Below are positions 52,131 through 61,467 of a DNA stretch of 64,000 bases, in pieces. Location of the stretch: assembly GCF_002632725.1 (NCBI RefSeq), contig NZ_NJAI01000001.1, positions 577,015 to 641,014 of the forward strand, in the 5' to 3' direction. Positions within the stretch are counted from its first letter, which is position 1, and every line of letters starts with the position of its first letter. Below the pieces are notes generated by a model. It did no database searches, was not told the origin of the DNA, and saw only the letters and a list, made by a program, of their open reading frames with translations. This stretch comes from Xenorhabdus hominickii (GTDB lineage: Bacteria > Pseudomonadota > Gammaproteobacteria > Enterobacterales > Enterobacteriaceae). Made by a program: the position numbers and the translations under genes.

Positions 52131-52339
52131 TATCAATAGAATACAGGAAACACTCTTTTTAAGAGTATTATTTTTAACTGATAAAATAAAACTTATCATG
52201 TCATAAACTATTTCTGTGATAATCATTAAAGTTATTTAACTTACCATAGATTTATTATCATTCCCTATGTAATAGTGAATTTACACTCACCATTTTCACT
52301 CACATACGTTACAACGATATCAGTAAAAAGGGATGCAAT

Positions 52340-53455
52340 ATGCTACGTAAAACTGGTTTTTTCTTTGATGAAAGCTGCTTATGGCATCATAGCGGATTAC
52401 AACATGTCTTAACCTTTCCTGCGGCTGGGTGGATGCAACCTCCTTCTGGAGCCGGACATGCTGAATCGCCGGAAACCAAGCGCAGAATGAAAAGCTTGAT
52501 GGATGTTTCCGGTTTAAGTCACTCCTTGCAGCTAATGAGCGCTGAACCTATCGATGAAGCAACATTAAGACTCGTTCACACAGAATCTTATCTACAGCGT
52601 TTCAAATACCTGAGCGATAACGGCGGTGGCGTATTGGGAGATGAAGCTTCGCTGGGGGCAGGCAGTTATGAAATTGCCAAACTGTCTACTGGGCTAGCCT
52701 ATGCTGCGGTAAAAGCCGTATTGCACGGTGAGCTGGACAATGCCTACAGCCTTTCTCGCCCACCTGGGCATCATTGCCTACCCGACCAAGCCATGGGCTT
52801 CTGTTTCCTTTCTAATATTTCTCTTGCGATTGAAAAAGCAAAAGAGCAACTGGGCCTTGGCCGAGTAGCGGTAGTTGACTGGGATGTGCATCACGGTAAT
52901 GGAACACAGCATATCTTTTGGCAACGGGATGATGTACTGACAATTTCACTACATCAGGATCGCTGCTATCCCGCAGGTTATAGTGGCGAAGACGATATCG
53001 GTGAAGGTCCGGGTGAAGGATTCAATATCAATATTCCACTGATGGCTGGTGCGGGTCATGACAGCTATATGTATGCCATAGATCAAATTGTCATGCCGGC
53101 ACTGCGACGTTACCAGCCTGAGCTGATTATTATTGCCTGTGGCTATGACGCCAATGGCTTTGATCCACTAGCACGGATGCAGCTACATAGTGACAGTTTC
53201 CGTGAGATGACGCGTAAGATGCAACAAATAGCAGATGAGTTCTGTCATGGCAAACTGGTGATGGTGCACGAAGGCGGTTATTCCGAAGCCTATGTGCCTT
53301 TCTGTGGCTTGGCCGTCATGGAAGAATTATCAGGTGTTCGCACTGAAGTGATCGATCCCGCGCTGAACATGCTTGAATCACAGCAACCGAGAGCACTGTT
53401 TGAAACTGTTCAGCGTCAGGAAATTGATGTTCTGAAACAACAGCTTGCCCTGTAA
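52340..53455 (+). CDS. Histone-deacetylase-fold amidohydrolase (class II HDAC-like)
   Basis: The 371-residue protein belongs to the arginase/deacetylase superfamily. Catalytic blocks: SRPPGHHCLPDQAMGFC (the His pair), VVDWDVHHGNGTQHIFW (zinc ligands Asp and His), ACGYDANGFDPLARM (second zinc Asp) and MVHEGGYSEAYVP with the transition-state Tyr in EGGY. Bacterial members act on acetylated polyamines or similar acetyl-amides rather than histones; the substrate here is unknown. AAAAGGG lies before the ATG. It sits between rep and ilvC where E. coli has ppiC. Single gene, convergent with ilvC. Confidence 0.9.
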   Translation: MLRKTGFFFDESCLWHHSGLQHVLTFPAAGWMQPPSGAGHAESPETKRRMKSLMDVSGLSHSLQLMSAEPIDEATLRLVHTESYLQRFKYLSDNGGGVLGDEASLGAGSYEIAKLSTGLAYAAVKAVLHGELDNAYSLSRPPGHHCLPDQAMGFCFLSNISLAIEKAKEQLGLGRVAVVDWDVHHGNGTQHIFWQRDDVLTISLHQDRCYPAGYSGEDDIGEGPGEGFNINIPLMAGAGHDSYMYAIDQIVMPALRRYQPELIIIACGYDANGFDPLARMQLHSDSFREMTRKMQQIADEFCHGKLVMVHEGGYSEAYVPFCGLAVMEELSGVRTEVIDPALNMLESQQPRALFETVQRQEIDVLKQQLAL

Positions 53456-53463
53456 ATCATTAT

Positions 53464-53501
53464 AAAAAAATAACGCCTGATAGGATTTCATCGGGCGTTA
53501 T
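53464..53501 (-). terminator. Rho-independent terminator between the HDAC-like gene and ilvC
   Basis: ATAACGCC and GGCGTTAT form a stem (with further pairing inside); on the minus strand it is followed by T7, fitting ilvC. On the plus strand it may also serve the amidohydrolase gene. Confidence 0.88.
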
Positions 53502-53540
53502 CTCATGTATGGCATTTATAGAGTCTGTCTGATAAGAAAA

Positions 53541-55019
53541 TTATCCACCGACAGAGATGCGTTTCATATCAGTCATATAACCACGCAGAGTATGGCCGAT
53601 AATTTCAATCGGATGGTTACGAATAGCTTCGTTAACATCACGTAATTGAGCATTGTCGATACTACTATCTGCCACGGATTTACCAATGTCCCCAGCCTGC
53701 AAAGTAGCCATAAATTTCTCTTTAAGTAATGGAACTGCAACGTAAGAGAACAGATAGTTACCGTATTCAGCCGTATCGGAAATTACCACATTCATTTCAT
53801 ACAGACGCTTACGAGCAATGGTATTCGCAATCAGCGGCAACTCGTGCAGCGATTCGTAATAAGCAGACTCTTCAATAATGCCGGAATCCACCATCGTTTC
53901 AAATGCCAGCTCGACACCTGCCTTGGCCATCGCAATCATCAACACGCCATGGTCAAAGTATTCTTGCTCGCTGATGTGACCGTTATAGTCCGGGTAATTT
54001 TCAAATGGTGTCTTGCCCGTTTCCTCACGCCAAGTCAGTAGATTTTTATCATCATCCGCCCAGTCAGCCATCATCGCGGAAGAAAATTCGCCAGAAATAA
54101 TATCATCCATATGTTTCTGGAACAGTGGAGCCAAAATCACTTTCAGTTGCTCAGAAAGGGCATAAGCACGCAGTTTTGCTGGATTGGAAAGACGATCCAT
54201 CATCAGCGTAATGCCGCCTTGTTTCAGAGCTTCGGTGATAGTCTCCCAACCAAACTGAATTAATTTGCCGGCATAACCTGACTCTGCACCCTCGGCAATC
54301 AGTTTGTCATAACACAGCAGGGAACCAGCCTGTAACATACCACACAAAATGGTCTGTTCGCCCATCAGGTCAGATTTTACTTCTGCTACAAAAGAAGATT
54401 CCAGAACCCCCGCACGATGGCCACCAGTAGCCGCCGCCCACGCTTTCGCAATAGCCAGCCCTTCGCCTTTCGCATCGTTTTCCGGATGAACAGCAATCAA
54501 GGTTGGAACACCAAATCCACGTTTATATTCTTCGCGAACTTCCGTACCCGGGCACTTAGGTGCAACCATCACGACAGTAATATCTTTACGGATCTGTTCA
54601 CCCACTTCTACAATATTGAAGCCGTGGGAATATCCCAATGTCGCGTCTTCTTTCATTAAAGGTTGCACCGCCTGAACAACCGCAGAATGCTGTTTGTCAG
54701 GCGTCAGGTTAATAACCAGATCGGCGTGTGGGATCAATTCTTCATATGTACCAACCTTAAAGCCATTTTCGGTTGCCTTACGCCATGATGCGCGTTTTTC
54801 TTCTATCGCTTCGTTACGCAAGGCATAGGCAATATCCAAACCTGAATCACGCATATTAAGCCCTTGATTTAGCCCTTGCGCCCCACAGCCGACAATCACC
54901 ACTTTCTTGCCTTTTAAATATCCTGCTTCGTCAGCAAATTCTTCCCGTGCCATAAAACGACATTTGCCTAACTGCGCTAATTGTTGGCGCAAGTTTAACG
55001 TATCAAAATAATTAGCCAT
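53541..55019 (-). CDS. ilvC: Ketol-acid reductoisomerase IlvC (class II)
   Basis: The 492-residue length is that of the long class II form (491 in E. coli). The NADPH-binding loop is [20 protein letters not shown] (about 40-60). Two knotted helical domains follow, with the metal-site Asp/Glu residues around [13 protein letters not shown]. It makes dihydroxy-acids for valine and isoleucine. It is divergent from its activator gene ilvY. Confidence 0.98.
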   Translation of the reverse strand: MANYFDTLNLRQQLAQLGKCRFMAREEFADEAGYLKGKKVVIVGCGAQGLNQGLNMRDSGLDIAYALRNEAIEEKRASWRKATENGFKVGTYEELIPHADLVINLTPDKQHSAVVQAVQPLMKEDATLGYSHGFNIVEVGEQIRKDITVVMVAPKCPGTEVREEYKRGFGVPTLIAVHPENDAKGEGLAIAKAWAAATGGHRAGVLESSFVAEVKSDLMGEQTILCGMLQAGSLLCYDKLIAEGAESGYAGKLIQFGWETITEALKQGGITLMMDRLSNPAKLRAYALSEQLKVILAPLFQKHMDDIISGEFSSAMMADWADDDKNLLTWREETGKTPFENYPDYNGHISEQEYFDHGVLMIAMAKAGVELAFETMVDSGIIEESAYYESLHELPLIANTIARKRLYEMNVVISDTAEYGNYLFSYVAVPLLKEKFMATLQAGDIGKSVADSSIDNAQLRDVNEAIRNHPIEIIGHTLRGYMTDMKRISVGG

Positions 55020-55114
55020 GGTGACTCCGATATAATTAGGTGTGAGGTTGTTTGCATAAAACCAATATATGACATGAACGCTATTGCTTAAATTGATATA
55101 TTAACAAGACTATA

Positions 55115-55129
55115 TTGCAGTTTATGCAA
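55115..55129. promoter_or_regulatory. Candidate IlvY operator in the ilvY-ilvC gap
   Basis: TTGCAGTTTATGCAA is a TTGCA-N5-TGCAA inverted repeat, the type of dyad LysR regulators bind. It lies 57 bases from the ilvY start and 96 from the ilvC start. In E. coli two such operators in tandem control both genes, with IlvY sensing acetolactate and acetohydroxybutyrate. A weaker second half-site, GTTTGCATAAAA, lies near 55050. Confidence 0.6.
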
Positions 55130-55185
55130 CATTCTTTTTTGATGGCTATTGACAGCAAAAATATTCAGTAAAAGGCGCAATAACT

Positions 55186-56091
55186 ATGGATCTACGTGAT
55201 TTAAAACTGTTTTTACATCTTGCAGAAAGTTGCCATTTTGGACGCACAGCCAAGGCAATACATGTCAGCCCGTCCACACTTTCACGCCAAATCCAACGAC
55301 TTGAAGAACAATTAGGGCATCCATTATTTCTACGAGATAACAGGACAGTAAAATTGACCTCCGCGGGGGAACAATTAAAACTATTTGCTCAGCAAACGCT
55401 TTTACAATACCAACAATTACAACATTCTCTTAATCATCAAAGTCCATCTTTGACAGGCGAGTTACGCCTTTTCTGTTCAGTTACTGCCGCTTATAGTCAC
55501 CTTCCACAAGTTCTGGATAAGTTCCGAGCTGAACACCCTTTGGTGGAGATCAAATTGACAACAGGAGATGCTGCTGATGCTGTCGATAAGGTGCAATCTA
55601 CAGAAGTGGATTTGGGTATTGCCGGAAAACCGGAGAAGCTACCGGATAATATCGGTTTTACCAAAATCGGCGAAATTCCTTTAGTATTGATTGCGCCCTC
55701 GTTGCCTTGTGCCGTAAGAGCGCTGGCAATGCAGGAACAACCGGATTGGAATGCGATTCCGTTTATTTTGCCGGAACATGGGCCTTCCCGTAAACGCATT
55801 GAGCTTTGGTTCCGACGGAACAAAATCCACCACCCACAGATTTATGCTACCGTTTCTGGTCATGAAGCGATTGTTTCCATGGTCGCGTTAGGTTGTGGTA
55901 TCGCATTAATTCCTGCGGTTGTGGTTGAAAATAGCCCTGAACCCGTCCGTAACCGGGTGTCACTGTTGGAAAATATTTATCTGGTTGAACCGTTTGAATT
56001 AGGTGTCTGTGCGCTTAGCAAACGGCTGCATGAACCTCTGATAAAGACATTTTGGGGATTATTGTTATCTGACAATAAAGTGATGACATGA
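55186..56091 (+). CDS. ilvY: LysR-type activator IlvY
   Basis: The 301-residue protein has the LysR helix-turn-helix at about 18-37 (FGRTAKAIHVSPSTLSRQIQ) and a C-terminal inducer domain; DLRDLKLFLHLAESCHFG is the IlvY start. It activates ilvC. Its stop codon overlaps the start of an AraC-type gene (ATGA), an arrangement not present in E. coli. Confidence 0.95.
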   Translation: MDLRDLKLFLHLAESCHFGRTAKAIHVSPSTLSRQIQRLEEQLGHPLFLRDNRTVKLTSAGEQLKLFAQQTLLQYQQLQHSLNHQSPSLTGELRLFCSVTAAYSHLPQVLDKFRAEHPLVEIKLTTGDAADAVDKVQSTEVDLGIAGKPEKLPDNIGFTKIGEIPLVLIAPSLPCAVRALAMQEQPDWNAIPFILPEHGPSRKRIELWFRRNKIHHPQIYATVSGHEAIVSMVALGCGIALIPAVVVENSPEPVRNRVSLLENIYLVEPFELGVCALSKRLHEPLIKTFWGLLLSDNKVMT

Positions 56092-56870
56092 TACAGGCAA
56101 TCAATAAAATCCCCTATGCCGTTAGGTTATATGAGTATAACAGCCAATATTTGGTGCTCTCACATAATATGAAAACAGAGTGGCACCACCATCCATGTCT
56201 TCAATTAACGGTTTCACCTCATTATTCAAAGATAAGAATTGATACAGAACAAAGGCCGCAGCAAGCCTATGGATTTATTGTTGCCAGTAATATTAAACAC
56301 AGGCTACATACTGAAGATGAACCCTGTTTTAACTTTTTGGTGGATCCCATTCATCCTCTCTATCACTTGCTATTACACAAAATCAAAAATTCAGATATCG
56401 TCTACCTCGAATCAGAATCATCCCGCCTGATAGCAGATTATTTCGTTTATTGTGTGCAATCTAATACTTCGCCTAACATTCTCATTCTCAATTATTGGCT
56501 AGGCCAATTAGATGACTGTGATTGTTATTTGGATGACCGGATTGTCAAAGCAACAACGCTCATTTCTGAATTATCAGTTAAGTGTATTTCTTCCCATGAA
56601 ATATCCAAACGTCTCTATTTGTCGGAAAGCCGCTTTTTACATCTGTTCCGGCAAGAAATGGGGATCAATTTCCGTGGTTATTTACTCTGGAAACGATTCC
56701 ACCATGCCTTTGAAAATATCCATTCTCCTAACTCACTCACTGCACTGGCCTATCAAAGTGGATTTTCTGACAGCGCCCACCTTAGCCGAACGTGTATGAA
56801 GTTATATGGATTACGCCCCTCCGAATTAAAGAATGCCAGCGCTGATTTTGCTGATTATTTTTCTCTATAG
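56088..56870 (+). CDS. AraC-family transcriptional regulator
   Basis: The 260-residue protein has an N-terminal cupin-like half (WHHHPCLQLTVSPHYS) and a C-terminal AraC DNA-binding domain (about 165-250): first helix-turn-helix with HEISKRLYLSESRFLHLFRQE, second with LTALAYQSGFSDSAHLSRTC. Its ATG overlaps the ilvY stop by four bases, so the two are translated from one message. The EmrA/EmrB pair follows after a terminator, and regulation of it is plausible but unproven. Its stop codon is already within an ERIC-like repeat. Confidence 0.9.
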   Translation: MIQAINKIPYAVRLYEYNSQYLVLSHNMKTEWHHHPCLQLTVSPHYSKIRIDTEQRPQQAYGFIVASNIKHRLHTEDEPCFNFLVDPIHPLYHLLLHKIKNSDIVYLESESSRLIADYFVYCVQSNTSPNILILNYWLGQLDDCDCYLDDRIVKATTLISELSVKCISSHEISKRLYLSESRFLHLFRQEMGINFRGYLLWKRFHHAFENIHSPNSLTALAYQSGFSDSAHLSRTCMKLYGLRPSELKNASADFADYFSL

Positions 56871-56951
56871 CCAATAGATTTCGAGTTGTATCAAGGTGGC
56901 AAGTGAATGAATGAAGCCAACAAAGAGACAGCTTGAAAAATGAAGGGCATA
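56866..56951. repeat. ERIC-like repeat overlapping the araC-type gene end
   Basis: TATAGCCAATAGATTTCGAG, TTGTATCAAGGTGGCAAGTG, then AGCCAACAAAGAGACAGC and TTGAAAAATGAAGGGCAT: an ERIC-type element lacking its centre. It supplies the last codon and stop of the regulator gene. Confidence 0.8.
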
Positions 56952-56996
56952 GCCAGTTTATTCAATTAAAAAACATATCTCCTTATTAGGCTACTT

Positions 56997-57035
56997 CCCC
57001 TGAACGACTCATTACATGAGTCATTCAGGGGTTTT
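56997..57035 (+). terminator. Rho-independent terminator after ilvY and the araC-type gene
   Basis: CCCCTGAA-CGACTCAT, loop TAC, ATGAGTC-ATTCAGGGG and TTTT: a long stem of about 15 bp. It separates the regulator from emrA. Confidence 0.92.
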
Positions 57036-57105
57036 AGTCAGATCACTACAACCATAATTATTTTTGTTTCCAATTAAATTCATGGGATAAATAGTGGAGG
57101 AAAAA

Positions 57106-58260
57106 ATGACATCGCCATCAGATATGGAGAAAACATCAAAACGCAAGCCAGTGCTGATCCTTGTGACATTTTTATTTATCTCAGCAGGCTTAGGTTATCT
57201 TGCCTATTGGTTTACAGCTCTTCGCCATTATCAGACGACTGACGATGCCTATGTTGCCGGCAACCAAGTTCAAGTCATGGCGCAAGTGTCAGGCAGTGTG
57301 ACAAGCATTTATGCAGAGAATACCGATTTTGTCCGGCAAGGTGATATTTTGATACAACTGGATACGGTAGATGCAGAACATGCATTAGAACGAGCCAAAA
57401 ATATTCTTGCCAATAGTGTCAGACAAACACATCAAACAATTATCGATAATGAGAAATTACTGGCGAATGTTGCTCTGAAACAAACGCAGTGGCAGCAAGC
57501 GGTAGAGGATTTAAAGCGACGAGAGCATTTGGGCACAACGGGCGCCATTGCCAAAGAGAACCTGAGCCATGCCCGCAGTCATGTCCAGATAGCCAAATCT
57601 GAATTAGATGTTGCACGCCAGAAATTCCGCGCTAACAAGGCGCTCATCATAAACACGCCGCTTGCCCAACAACCGACGATCCAATTGGCTACAACCCAAC
57701 TTCGGGATGCATGGTTAACTTTACAACGTACCCGAATTATTGCACCCGTCACAGGTTATATTTCTCGTCGCAATGTTCAGGTCGGCTCACAAATAAAAAA
57801 CGGTACTCCTTTAATGGTCATTGTCCCAACCGAACAACTCTGGGTTGATGCCAATTTTAAAGAAGTTCAACTTGCTAATGTACGCATTGGGCAACCTGTC
57901 ACACTCATCAGTGATTTTTACGGGAGTGATATCAGTTACAAAGGACAGGTTATCGGTCTGGATATGGGGACTGGCAGCGCATTCTCACTGCTTCCTGCAC
58001 AAAACGCCACAGGCAACTGGATCAAAATTGTTCAACGTCTCCCCGTTCGTATTGAACTGGATGCCCGACAGTTGGCAAACCATCCTTTGAGGATTGGTCT
58101 ATCTATGCATGTTTCTGTCGATACTCGCAATCAGGATGGCGAGGTTCTATCCAAAAAACCTCGTCAAGGCAGCGTATATGAAACCAATATCTTGTCGCAC
58201 GACACCGAAGAGATTGAACGGTTAATTGACGAGATTATTCACTCGAATTCCAGTCGCTAA
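57106..58260 (+). CDS. emrA: EmrA-type periplasmic adaptor of a multidrug efflux pump
   Basis: ATG 57106 (384 residues) follows GGAGG by six bases; the frame opens four codons earlier. There is one membrane helix (about 15-34), then the lipoyl halves with YQTTDDAYVAGNQVQVMAQ and VRQGDILIQLD, a coiled hairpin (about 85-180) and APVTGYISRRNVQVGSQI. This is the HlyD/EmrA membrane-fusion type. It would bridge EmrB to an outer-membrane channel of the TolC type, which is not encoded here. It is 27 bases upstream of emrB. Close paralogs (VceA, FarA) cannot be excluded. Confidence 0.88.
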   Translation: MTSPSDMEKTSKRKPVLILVTFLFISAGLGYLAYWFTALRHYQTTDDAYVAGNQVQVMAQVSGSVTSIYAENTDFVRQGDILIQLDTVDAEHALERAKNILANSVRQTHQTIIDNEKLLANVALKQTQWQQAVEDLKRREHLGTTGAIAKENLSHARSHVQIAKSELDVARQKFRANKALIINTPLAQQPTIQLATTQLRDAWLTLQRTRIIAPVTGYISRRNVQVGSQIKNGTPLMVIVPTEQLWVDANFKEVQLANVRIGQPVTLISDFYGSDISYKGQVIGLDMGTGSAFSLLPAQNATGNWIKIVQRLPVRIELDARQLANHPLRIGLSMHVSVDTRNQDGEVLSKKPRQGSVYETNILSHDTEEIERLIDEIIHSNSSR

Positions 58261-58287
58261 TCTTTGTGAAAATTAAGTGAGATAGGT

Positions 58288-59808
58288 ATGTCAAAGGAGC
58301 CATTATCAGGAACCAAACTGGGCTGGCTAACGCTAGCTTTAGCGCTCGCTGCTTTTTTACAAATACTGGATCTGACCATTGCCAATGTGGCTATTTCAAC
58401 TATTGCAGGCGATTTAGGTTCATCAACATCTCAAGGAACTTGGGTCATTACCTCGTTTGCCGTGGCAAATGCCATTTCTATTCCGTTAACGGGCTGGTTA
58501 GCAAAACGTTTTGGGGAAGTGCGTGTTTTTTTGGTCGCAACTATCGCATTTGTTGTGGCTTCTTGGCTATGCGGCATTTCCCATAATTTGGAAATGCTGA
58601 TTATTTCCCGTGTCTTGCAGGGGCTTGCTGCTGGCCCAGTTATCCCTCTTTCACAAAGCCTGCTTCTGAATAACTACCCTCCGATAAAACGGAATATGGC
58701 ATTGGCGCTTTGGTCCATGACCATTGTTGTTGCCCCCGTTTGTGGCCCGATATTGGGAGGCTGGATCAGTGATAATTACCGTTGGGGATGGATATTTCTG
58801 ATCAATATTCCTTTTGGTCTCGCTGTGATCGCAATCACTTGGGTCGTGCTCAAGGGACGAGAAACTAAAAAAGCAGCCAGCCAAATTGATGCGGTGGGGC
58901 TGATTTTATTAGTCGTAGGCGTTGGGTGTTTTCAGTTATTACTTGATCGAGGAAAAGAATTAGACTGGTTTAATTCAATAGAGATTATTACATTAACCAT
59001 TATTGCGGTTGTTTGCCTGACGTTTCTCATTATCTGGGAATTGACCGACAGTTCCCCTATCCTCGATTTATCACTATTTAAATCCCGCAACTTTACCATT
59101 GGTACCGTGTGTATCAGTCTGGCTTTCTTGTTACATATAGGAACTCTTGTCCTACAACCCCAATTATTACAGATCGTTTTTGGTTATACCGCAACTTGGG
59201 CTGGTTTAACTATGGCGCCATTGGGGATCATGCCGATAATGCTTGCTCCTCTTATTGGCCGTTTCAGCTCAAAGATCGATATGCGTTATCTGGTGATATT
59301 CAGTTTTATCATTTTTGCCCTATGTTTCTTCTGGCGAGCCTATACTTTCGAACGCTCCATGGATTTTACAGCCGCAGCATGGCCTCAGTTTGTACAAGGA
59401 TTTGCTATCGCCTGCCTGATTATGCCATTGAACGCCATCATATTATCCGATATTGAACCTGATAAGGTCGCTTCCGCTGGCGGCTTATTCAACTTCCTTC
59501 GTACTCTGGCAACATCAGTGGGAATATCTATCACAACAACGATATGGTCAAACCGTGAGTCTGTGCACCATGTTCAACTCACTCACACAATGACACCTTA
59601 TAACCCTATTTCGACACAATCTTATGAACATATGCAGCAACTTGGCTTATCGCATACACAAATAAACAGCACTCTGGCACGTGAGATTACTTATCAGGGG
59701 ATGATTATTTCGGCCAATGAGATTTATTGGTTGTTCGGTTTTATTTTCCTGATGATGCTGATTTTGATAAGTCTGGCAAAACCCACCATCGGGAAGAAGA
59801 AAGCATGA
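58288..59808 (+). CDS. emrB: EmrB-type MFS efflux transporter (DHA2, 14 helices)
   Basis: The 506-residue protein has fourteen hydrophobic helices. It shows the DHA2 motif LDLTIANVAISTIAGDLGSS in helix 1, WLAKRFGEVR after helix 2 and motif C (APVCGPILGGWIS, about 150-162), which marks drug antiporters. With EmrA it would expel lipophilic compounds using the proton gradient. The pair lies between ilvA and ilvY, which are neighbours in E. coli. Confidence 0.92.
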   Translation: MSKEPLSGTKLGWLTLALALAAFLQILDLTIANVAISTIAGDLGSSTSQGTWVITSFAVANAISIPLTGWLAKRFGEVRVFLVATIAFVVASWLCGISHNLEMLIISRVLQGLAAGPVIPLSQSLLLNNYPPIKRNMALALWSMTIVVAPVCGPILGGWISDNYRWGWIFLINIPFGLAVIAITWVVLKGRETKKAASQIDAVGLILLVVGVGCFQLLLDRGKELDWFNSIEIITLTIIAVVCLTFLIIWELTDSSPILDLSLFKSRNFTIGTVCISLAFLLHIGTLVLQPQLLQIVFGYTATWAGLTMAPLGIMPIMLAPLIGRFSSKIDMRYLVIFSFIIFALCFFWRAYTFERSMDFTAAAWPQFVQGFAIACLIMPLNAIILSDIEPDKVASAGGLFNFLRTLATSVGISITTTIWSNRESVHHVQLTHTMTPYNPISTQSYEHMQQLGLSHTQINSTLAREITYQGMIISANEIYWLFGFIFLMMLILISLAKPTIGKKKA

Positions 59809-59851
59809 TGTCGAGATAGACAGAATACATTGCCACAAAAAGTACATCGCC

Positions 59852-59879
59852 AAAATAGCACCTTTGAAGGTGCTATTTT
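59852..59879. terminator. Bidirectional terminator between emrB and ilvA
   Basis: AAAATAGCACCTT, loop TG, AAGGTGCTATTTT: a perfect 13-bp stem with A/T runs on both sides, between two convergent genes. Confidence 0.93.
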
Positions 59880-59914
59880 CTTTCCCGTGTTAATTCTTCA
59901 CCACTATTAAATTA

Positions 59915-61465
59915 TCATTTCAACAGCAAGTTAAATGAAGGGTTGCTGGTTTCATCATGATATTCGTAGCCCAGATCATCCAAATGGCGATCAAAACGGA
60001 CTTCCGGCCCTGAAAGTTCGAAAGCCGCCAATACTCGGCCATAATCCATACCGTGGCTGCGATAATGAAACAAGGTGATATTCCAGTGAGTCCCCAGTGT
60101 CTGCAAAAATTTCAGCAATGCTCCCGGTGATTCAGGAAAGGCAAAACTAAATAACCGCTCCTGTAAAGGCTTGGATGGCCTGCCTCCGATCATGTAACGA
60201 ACATGCAGTTTTGCCATTTCATCATCAGTAAAATCAGCGACCTGATATCCCGATGCTTTGAGTTCTTCAATGATTTCACAGCGTTCAGCATTTCCCCGAC
60301 TCAATCTGATACCGACAAAAATACAAGCTTGGTTTGGATCGGTCGCATCCGAATAACGATAACTGAATTCCGTCACGACACGAGTCCCCAGAGTCTGACA
60401 AAAATTCAGGAAACTTCCCTTATGTTCAGGAATCGTAACAGCCAACAACGCCTCTCTTTGCTCTCCCAGTTCACAACGTTCAGACACGTAACGTAAACCA
60501 TGAAAATTCACATTGGCACCAGAAAGAATATGCGTCAGCCGTTCTCCTTGGATCTGATGCTGTTGGACATATTTCTTCAAGCCCGCCAATGCCAATGCTC
60601 CTGATGGTTCGGCGATCGCCCTGACATCTTCAAAGATATCTTTCATCGCTGCACAAATGGCATCGCTGTCTACCGTAATGACATCATCAACATATTGCTG
60701 GCAAAGACGGAATGTTTCATCGCCAATACGTTTAACTGCAACACCTTCCGCAAATAGCCCAACGCGAGGCAAATCGACCGGATGACCAGCCTCCAATGCC
60801 GCTTTCAGACAAGCTGAATCTTCGGCTTCTACACCAATCACTTTAATTTCGGGGACAAGTTGTTTGATGAGGACAGCAACGCCAGCAATCAAACCTCCAC
60901 CACCAACGGGTACGAAAATACGATCAAGATGGGCATCCTGCTGCAAAAGTTCCATAGCCAGTGTCGCTTGACCCGCGATAACCGCAGGATGATCAAATGG
61001 CGGTACAAAAGTATAACCCTGCTCTTTCGCTATCATGATCGCTTTGGATTTGGCTTCGTCAAAATTTGCGCCGTATAACAGGACTTCGCCCCCAAAACTG
61101 CGTACTGCATCAACTTTAATATCCGCTGTCGCTATCGGCATAACGATAGTAGCTTTCGCACCAACCTTACTGGCAGATAACGCAACACCTTGAGCATGAT
61201 TACCCGCAGAAGCCGTAATCACCCCTTTCGCTTTCTGCTCTTCAGACAAGCTGGCGATCATCGCGTATGCGCCACGCAATTTAAAGCTATGCACTAACTG
61301 GCGATCTTCTCGTTTAACTAAAATTTTATTGCCTAAACGAGCCGATGTTTTTTTCATTTCCTGCAATGGGGTAACCTGAGCAACATCATAAACAGGTGCG
61401 CTTAATGCAGCTTTAAGATATTCCGACCCTTTGGGTTTATCTGTCTTAAGAGGATAAACAGCCAC
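59915..61465 (-). CDS. ilvA: Biosynthetic threonine deaminase IlvA
   Basis: The 516-residue protein (514 in E. coli) has the PLP-binding Lys62 in HSFKLRGAYAM, the phosphate loop VGGGGLIAG, and two C-terminal ACT-like regulatory halves (REALLAVTIPEHKGSF and ERLFSFAFPESPGAL). It converts threonine to 2-oxobutanoate and is inhibited by isoleucine. It starts two bases after the ilvD stop, so the two are coupled. Confidence 0.98.
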   Translation of the reverse strand: MAVYPLKTDKPKGSEYLKAALSAPVYDVAQVTPLQEMKKTSARLGNKILVKREDRQLVHSFKLRGAYAMIASLSEEQKAKGVITASAGNHAQGVALSASKVGAKATIVMPIATADIKVDAVRSFGGEVLLYGANFDEAKSKAIMIAKEQGYTFVPPFDHPAVIAGQATLAMELLQQDAHLDRIFVPVGGGGLIAGVAVLIKQLVPEIKVIGVEAEDSACLKAALEAGHPVDLPRVGLFAEGVAVKRIGDETFRLCQQYVDDVITVDSDAICAAMKDIFEDVRAIAEPSGALALAGLKKYVQQHQIQGERLTHILSGANVNFHGLRYVSERCELGEQREALLAVTIPEHKGSFLNFCQTLGTRVVTEFSYRYSDATDPNQACIFVGIRLSRGNAERCEIIEELKASGYQVADFTDDEMAKLHVRYMIGGRPSKPLQERLFSFAFPESPGALLKFLQTLGTHWNITLFHYRSHGMDYGRVLAAFELSGPEVRFDRHLDDLGYEYHDETSNPSFNLLLK

Positions 61466-61467
61466 AA

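Noticed and set aside
52340-53455. HDAC-like gene as a transfer from a eukaryote
   Set aside because: The sequence pattern is that of bacterial acetylpolyamine-amidohydrolase-like enzymes, common in gamma-proteobacteria; no eukaryotic feature is seen.
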